A stretch of 7,100 nt of DNA, from NCBI RefSeq assembly GCF_000434895.1, contig NZ_FR892824.1, positions 4,013 through 11,112 on the forward strand. The letters run 5' to 3'. Positions 5,123 through 7,100 of the stretch are shown here, piece after piece. The position numbers and the translations under genes are program-made. How positions within the stretch are numbered: the first letter of the stretch is position 1; each line of letters begins with the position of its first letter. Origin of the DNA: Phascolarctobacterium succinatutens CAG:287. Lineage in GTDB: Bacteria > Bacillota > Negativicutes > Acidaminococcales > Acidaminococcaceae. The notes below the pieces were generated by a model. The model was not told the origin of the DNA, searched no databases, and worked only from the letters and a program-made list of their open reading frames with translations.

Positions 5123-7100
5123 GTGGCGGAAATAGATGTATTAATTAAGGCTGCCTTGTTGCATGACATAGGCAAGATGTGTTTGCGTGCTGACCATAGT
5201 TTGGGGAATCACTCTAATGCTGGAGCAAATTTTTTAAAAAAGTATATGGATAATTCTCCGGAAGCAGAGCAGGTTTTACGTTGTTTGCGGTTACACCATG
5301 CTAAAGCTTTGAAAACAGCAAAACTTTTAGCTGATGATTTTAGCTATATTGTATATGAGGCTGATAATATTGCTGCTGCAGCCGACAGACGCGAGCGTGA
5401 AGATGAGGGTGTTGACCGTGGCTTTGATGCACAGTCTTGCTTGCAAAGTGTGTTTAATATTTTTGGAGAACAAACCAGTAATCCGGTTAGCAAATATTAT
5501 TTACGTGGGCTGAATCCTTCGGATAAATTTAATTATCCGACAACGGAAATGTGCTATGCTTCAGATGACAAGTATGAAGAGCTTGTAAATGTATTGGAAA
5601 GTAATTTTCAACGTGCCGGTATACTGGATATGAGTAATGGCGAACTATTGCGCATTTTGGAGGATGTCATGAGTTACGTACCATCCAGTACGAATAAAAA
5701 TGAAGTTTGTGATATTTCGCTATATATTCATTCTAAGGTAACAGCAGCGCTTGCCTCTTGTATGTATGAATATTTTTTAGCAAATAAGATTAAAGATTAT
5801 AAAAAATACTGCTATGACCAATCCGGTAATAGTGAATTTAGAAAACAGGATACATTTTTGCTTGTATCAGGAGATTTTTCTGGAATACAAGATTTTATTT
5901 ATACTGTACCAAGTAAGGGTGCTTTAAAATCTCTAAGAGGTCGCTCTTTCTATTTAGAAATTTTTATGGAGAATTATATTGATGAGATTTTACAGCAGCT
6001 TGGCTTGAGCAGAGCTAATCTGTTATATACAGGCGGTGGGCATTTCTATCTTTTAGCTGCTAATACGGATACTACAAAAGACAATTTGAAGAAAATACAG
6101 AATGCCTGCAATGAATGGTTATTGGAAAAATTTGGTACAAAGCTGTATATGGCAATGGGATTTGCTCCCTGCAGTGCTTCTGACTTGCAGAATTCAGGCA
6201 TGCAACGTAATGTATTTGCTGCTGTAAGTAAAAAATTAAATCAAGATAAGCTATGTCGCTATGATATTCAAAATTTGGCAAAGCTCTTTGATAGTGACAG
6301 CAGTTATAATAAAAATATTGATGGCAGCAGAGAATGCGCTGTTTGTCATATGTCCAGTAAAAAATTACTTGCGAATGGTGATGCAGGTGATATTTGTCCG
6401 ACTTGCAAAGGACTATTTCAGTTGGGAGAAAAGCTTTTTAAATCTAATAGACATTTTGCTGTTTTAAGCAAAGCTGTTGGTGAAGAACTGGAGTTATTTG
6501 GTTACAATAAGCCGCTGTTTTTAGCTGTCATGGATGAAAAAGAACTGGAAGAAAACAGCACTAGCCTGTTACGTATTTATAGTAAAAACAAAGCTTTGAC
6601 AGGTAGAAATATCGGTACACGCTTATGGTTGGCTGATTATTACAGCACTAATGATAAAGGTGCTGTTATGGAGTTTGAAGATTTAGCTGAACAATGTTGC
6701 GATGGTGGGCATGGTATTAAGCGTTTAGGCGTTTTACGTGCGGATGTAGATAATTTAGGTGCCGCTTTTATCGGTGGCTTTATCCGTTATGGTAAAGAAG
6801 AATCGGAAAAATATGCTACATTGTCAAGATATGCTGATTTATCCAGAGATTTAGGTATGTTCTTTAAATTGGCAGTAGGTAAGCTTTGCAGAGGTGAGCT
6901 GAATGGTTTTGAAAACATTAATCAGCAGCAATTCAGCTTATATGGCTTACAAAAGCCGGTGCAGAGAAAAGTTCATGTTGTATATTCCGGCGGTGATGAT
7001 ATGTTCATTGTGGGAGCATGGGATGAGCTTATAGAGCTTGCTGTAGATATAAGACGAGCTTTTACAAGGTTTACTAATGGCAAATTGAGTTTTTCAGCAG
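5123..7100 (+). CDS. csm1: Type III-A CRISPR-associated protein Cas10/Csm1, 3'-truncated by the window
   Basis: This is the large signature subunit of the Csm interference complex, which on binding target RNA cleaves single-stranded DNA and makes cyclic oligoadenylate messengers. The frame is open for 659 codons to the window edge without interruption. In order: an HD nuclease domain with His14-Asp15 (LLHDIGK), His30, His58-His59 and Asp81, plus the typical ADNIAAAADRRE stretch at 80-91; the first palm domain with GDFSGIQDFIY (250-260), LRGRSFYLE (271-279) and a degenerate GGGHF (304-308); a zinc finger with cysteines 405, 408, 425 and 428; and the second palm with DVDNLG (541-546) and SGGDD (622-626), the cyclase motif. 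Csm1 proteins usually have about 750-850 residues, so the C-terminal helical domain is missing from the window. The GTG start directly follows an in-frame TGA (5120-5122); the next ATG (5177) would delete the HD motif, so GTG at 5123 is preferred. csm2 to csm6 are expected to the right. Confidence 0.96.
   Translation, partial: MAEIDVLIKAALLHDIGKMCLRADHSLGNHSNAGANFLKKYMDNSPEAEQVLRCLRLHHAKALKTAKLLADDFSYIVYEADNIAAAADRREREDEGVDRGFDAQSCLQSVFNIFGEQTSNPVSKYYLRGLNPSDKFNYPTTEMCYASDDKYEELVNVLESNFQRAGILDMSNGELLRILEDVMSYVPSSTNKNEVCDISLYIHSKVTAALASCMYEYFLANKIKDYKKYCYDQSGNSEFRKQDTFLLVSGDFSGIQDFIYTVPSKGALKSLRGRSFYLEIFMENYIDEILQQLGLSRANLLYTGGGHFYLLAANTDTTKDNLKKIQNACNEWLLEKFGTKLYMAMGFAPCSASDLQNSGMQRNVFAAVSKKLNQDKLCRYDIQNLAKLFDSDSSYNKNIDGSRECAVCHMSSKKLLANGDAGDICPTCKGLFQLGEKLFKSNRHFAVLSKAVGEELELFGYNKPLFLAVMDEKELEENSTSLLRIYSKNKALTGRNIGTRLWLADYYSTNDKGAVMEFEDLAEQCCDGGHGIKRLGVLRADVDNLGAAFIGGFIRYGKEESEKYATLSRYADLSRDLGMFFKLAVGKLCRGELNGFENINQQQFSLYGLQKPVQRKVHVVYSGGDDMFIVGAWDELIELAVDIRRAFTRFTNGKLSFSA

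Noticed and set aside
6261..6467. A 68-codon + strand reading frame within csm1
   Set aside because: It lies in another frame inside the zinc-finger region of csm1, whose own frame is continuous and carries the conserved cysteines.

Overview
The window reads as bacterial chromosome from a low-to-mid GC Firmicutes-type organism. Shine-Dalgarno sites are strong GGAGG-type, genes are tightly packed, and the betaine-type transporter is a two-gene system with a fused binding protein and permease. A gut or rumen Negativicute would fit the mix of genes, but that placement is inference from general impression, since no rRNA or marker gene is present.

Left block (about 1-1630, + strand): the 3' end of an unrecognised integral membrane protein; a cytosolic cyclophilin peptidyl-prolyl isomerase (ppiB type); a small GIY-YIG domain protein of the YhbQ/YazA family whose ATG directly abuts the cyclophilin stop; and a cold shock protein with its own good sigma-A-like promoter. 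A long hairpin with T runs on both sides follows the cold shock gene and can terminate transcription from both directions.

Middle block (1654-4731, - strand): a two-gene osmolyte (glycine betaine/proline/choline-type) ABC importer. The first gene in the operon, 2854-4731, encodes a signal peptide, a ProX-like binding domain and then a ProW-like permease domain in one 625-residue chain. The second, 1654-2853, encodes the ProV/OpuAA ATPase with two C-terminal CBS domains. The two are joined stop-to-start with no gap and probably translationally coupled. A near-consensus promoter lies just upstream of the fusion gene.

Intergenic block (4732-5122): a 391-bp, AT-rich, divergently transcribed gap with a perfect 10-bp inverted repeat nested inside a second 9-bp inverted repeat, a tiny interrupted reading frame, and the leader of the next gene.

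Right block (5123-7100, + strand, running off the window): the first 659 codons of a Cas10/Csm1 protein, the signature subunit of a type III-A CRISPR-Cas system. It has a complete HD nuclease motif, the four-cysteine zinc finger and the GGDD cyclase motif, so both target-activated DNase and cyclic oligoadenylate synthesis are predicted. It starts on a GTG directly after an in-frame stop codon. The rest of the csm operon and any CRISPR array would lie to the right. The region looks more AT-rich than the housekeeping genes on the left, consistent with the edge of a defence island.

The recognisable families are known ones; I did not find a clearly new system. The best leads are the SBP-first order of the transporter fusion, the nested palindromes in the divergent intergenic region, and the csm1 locus boundary.
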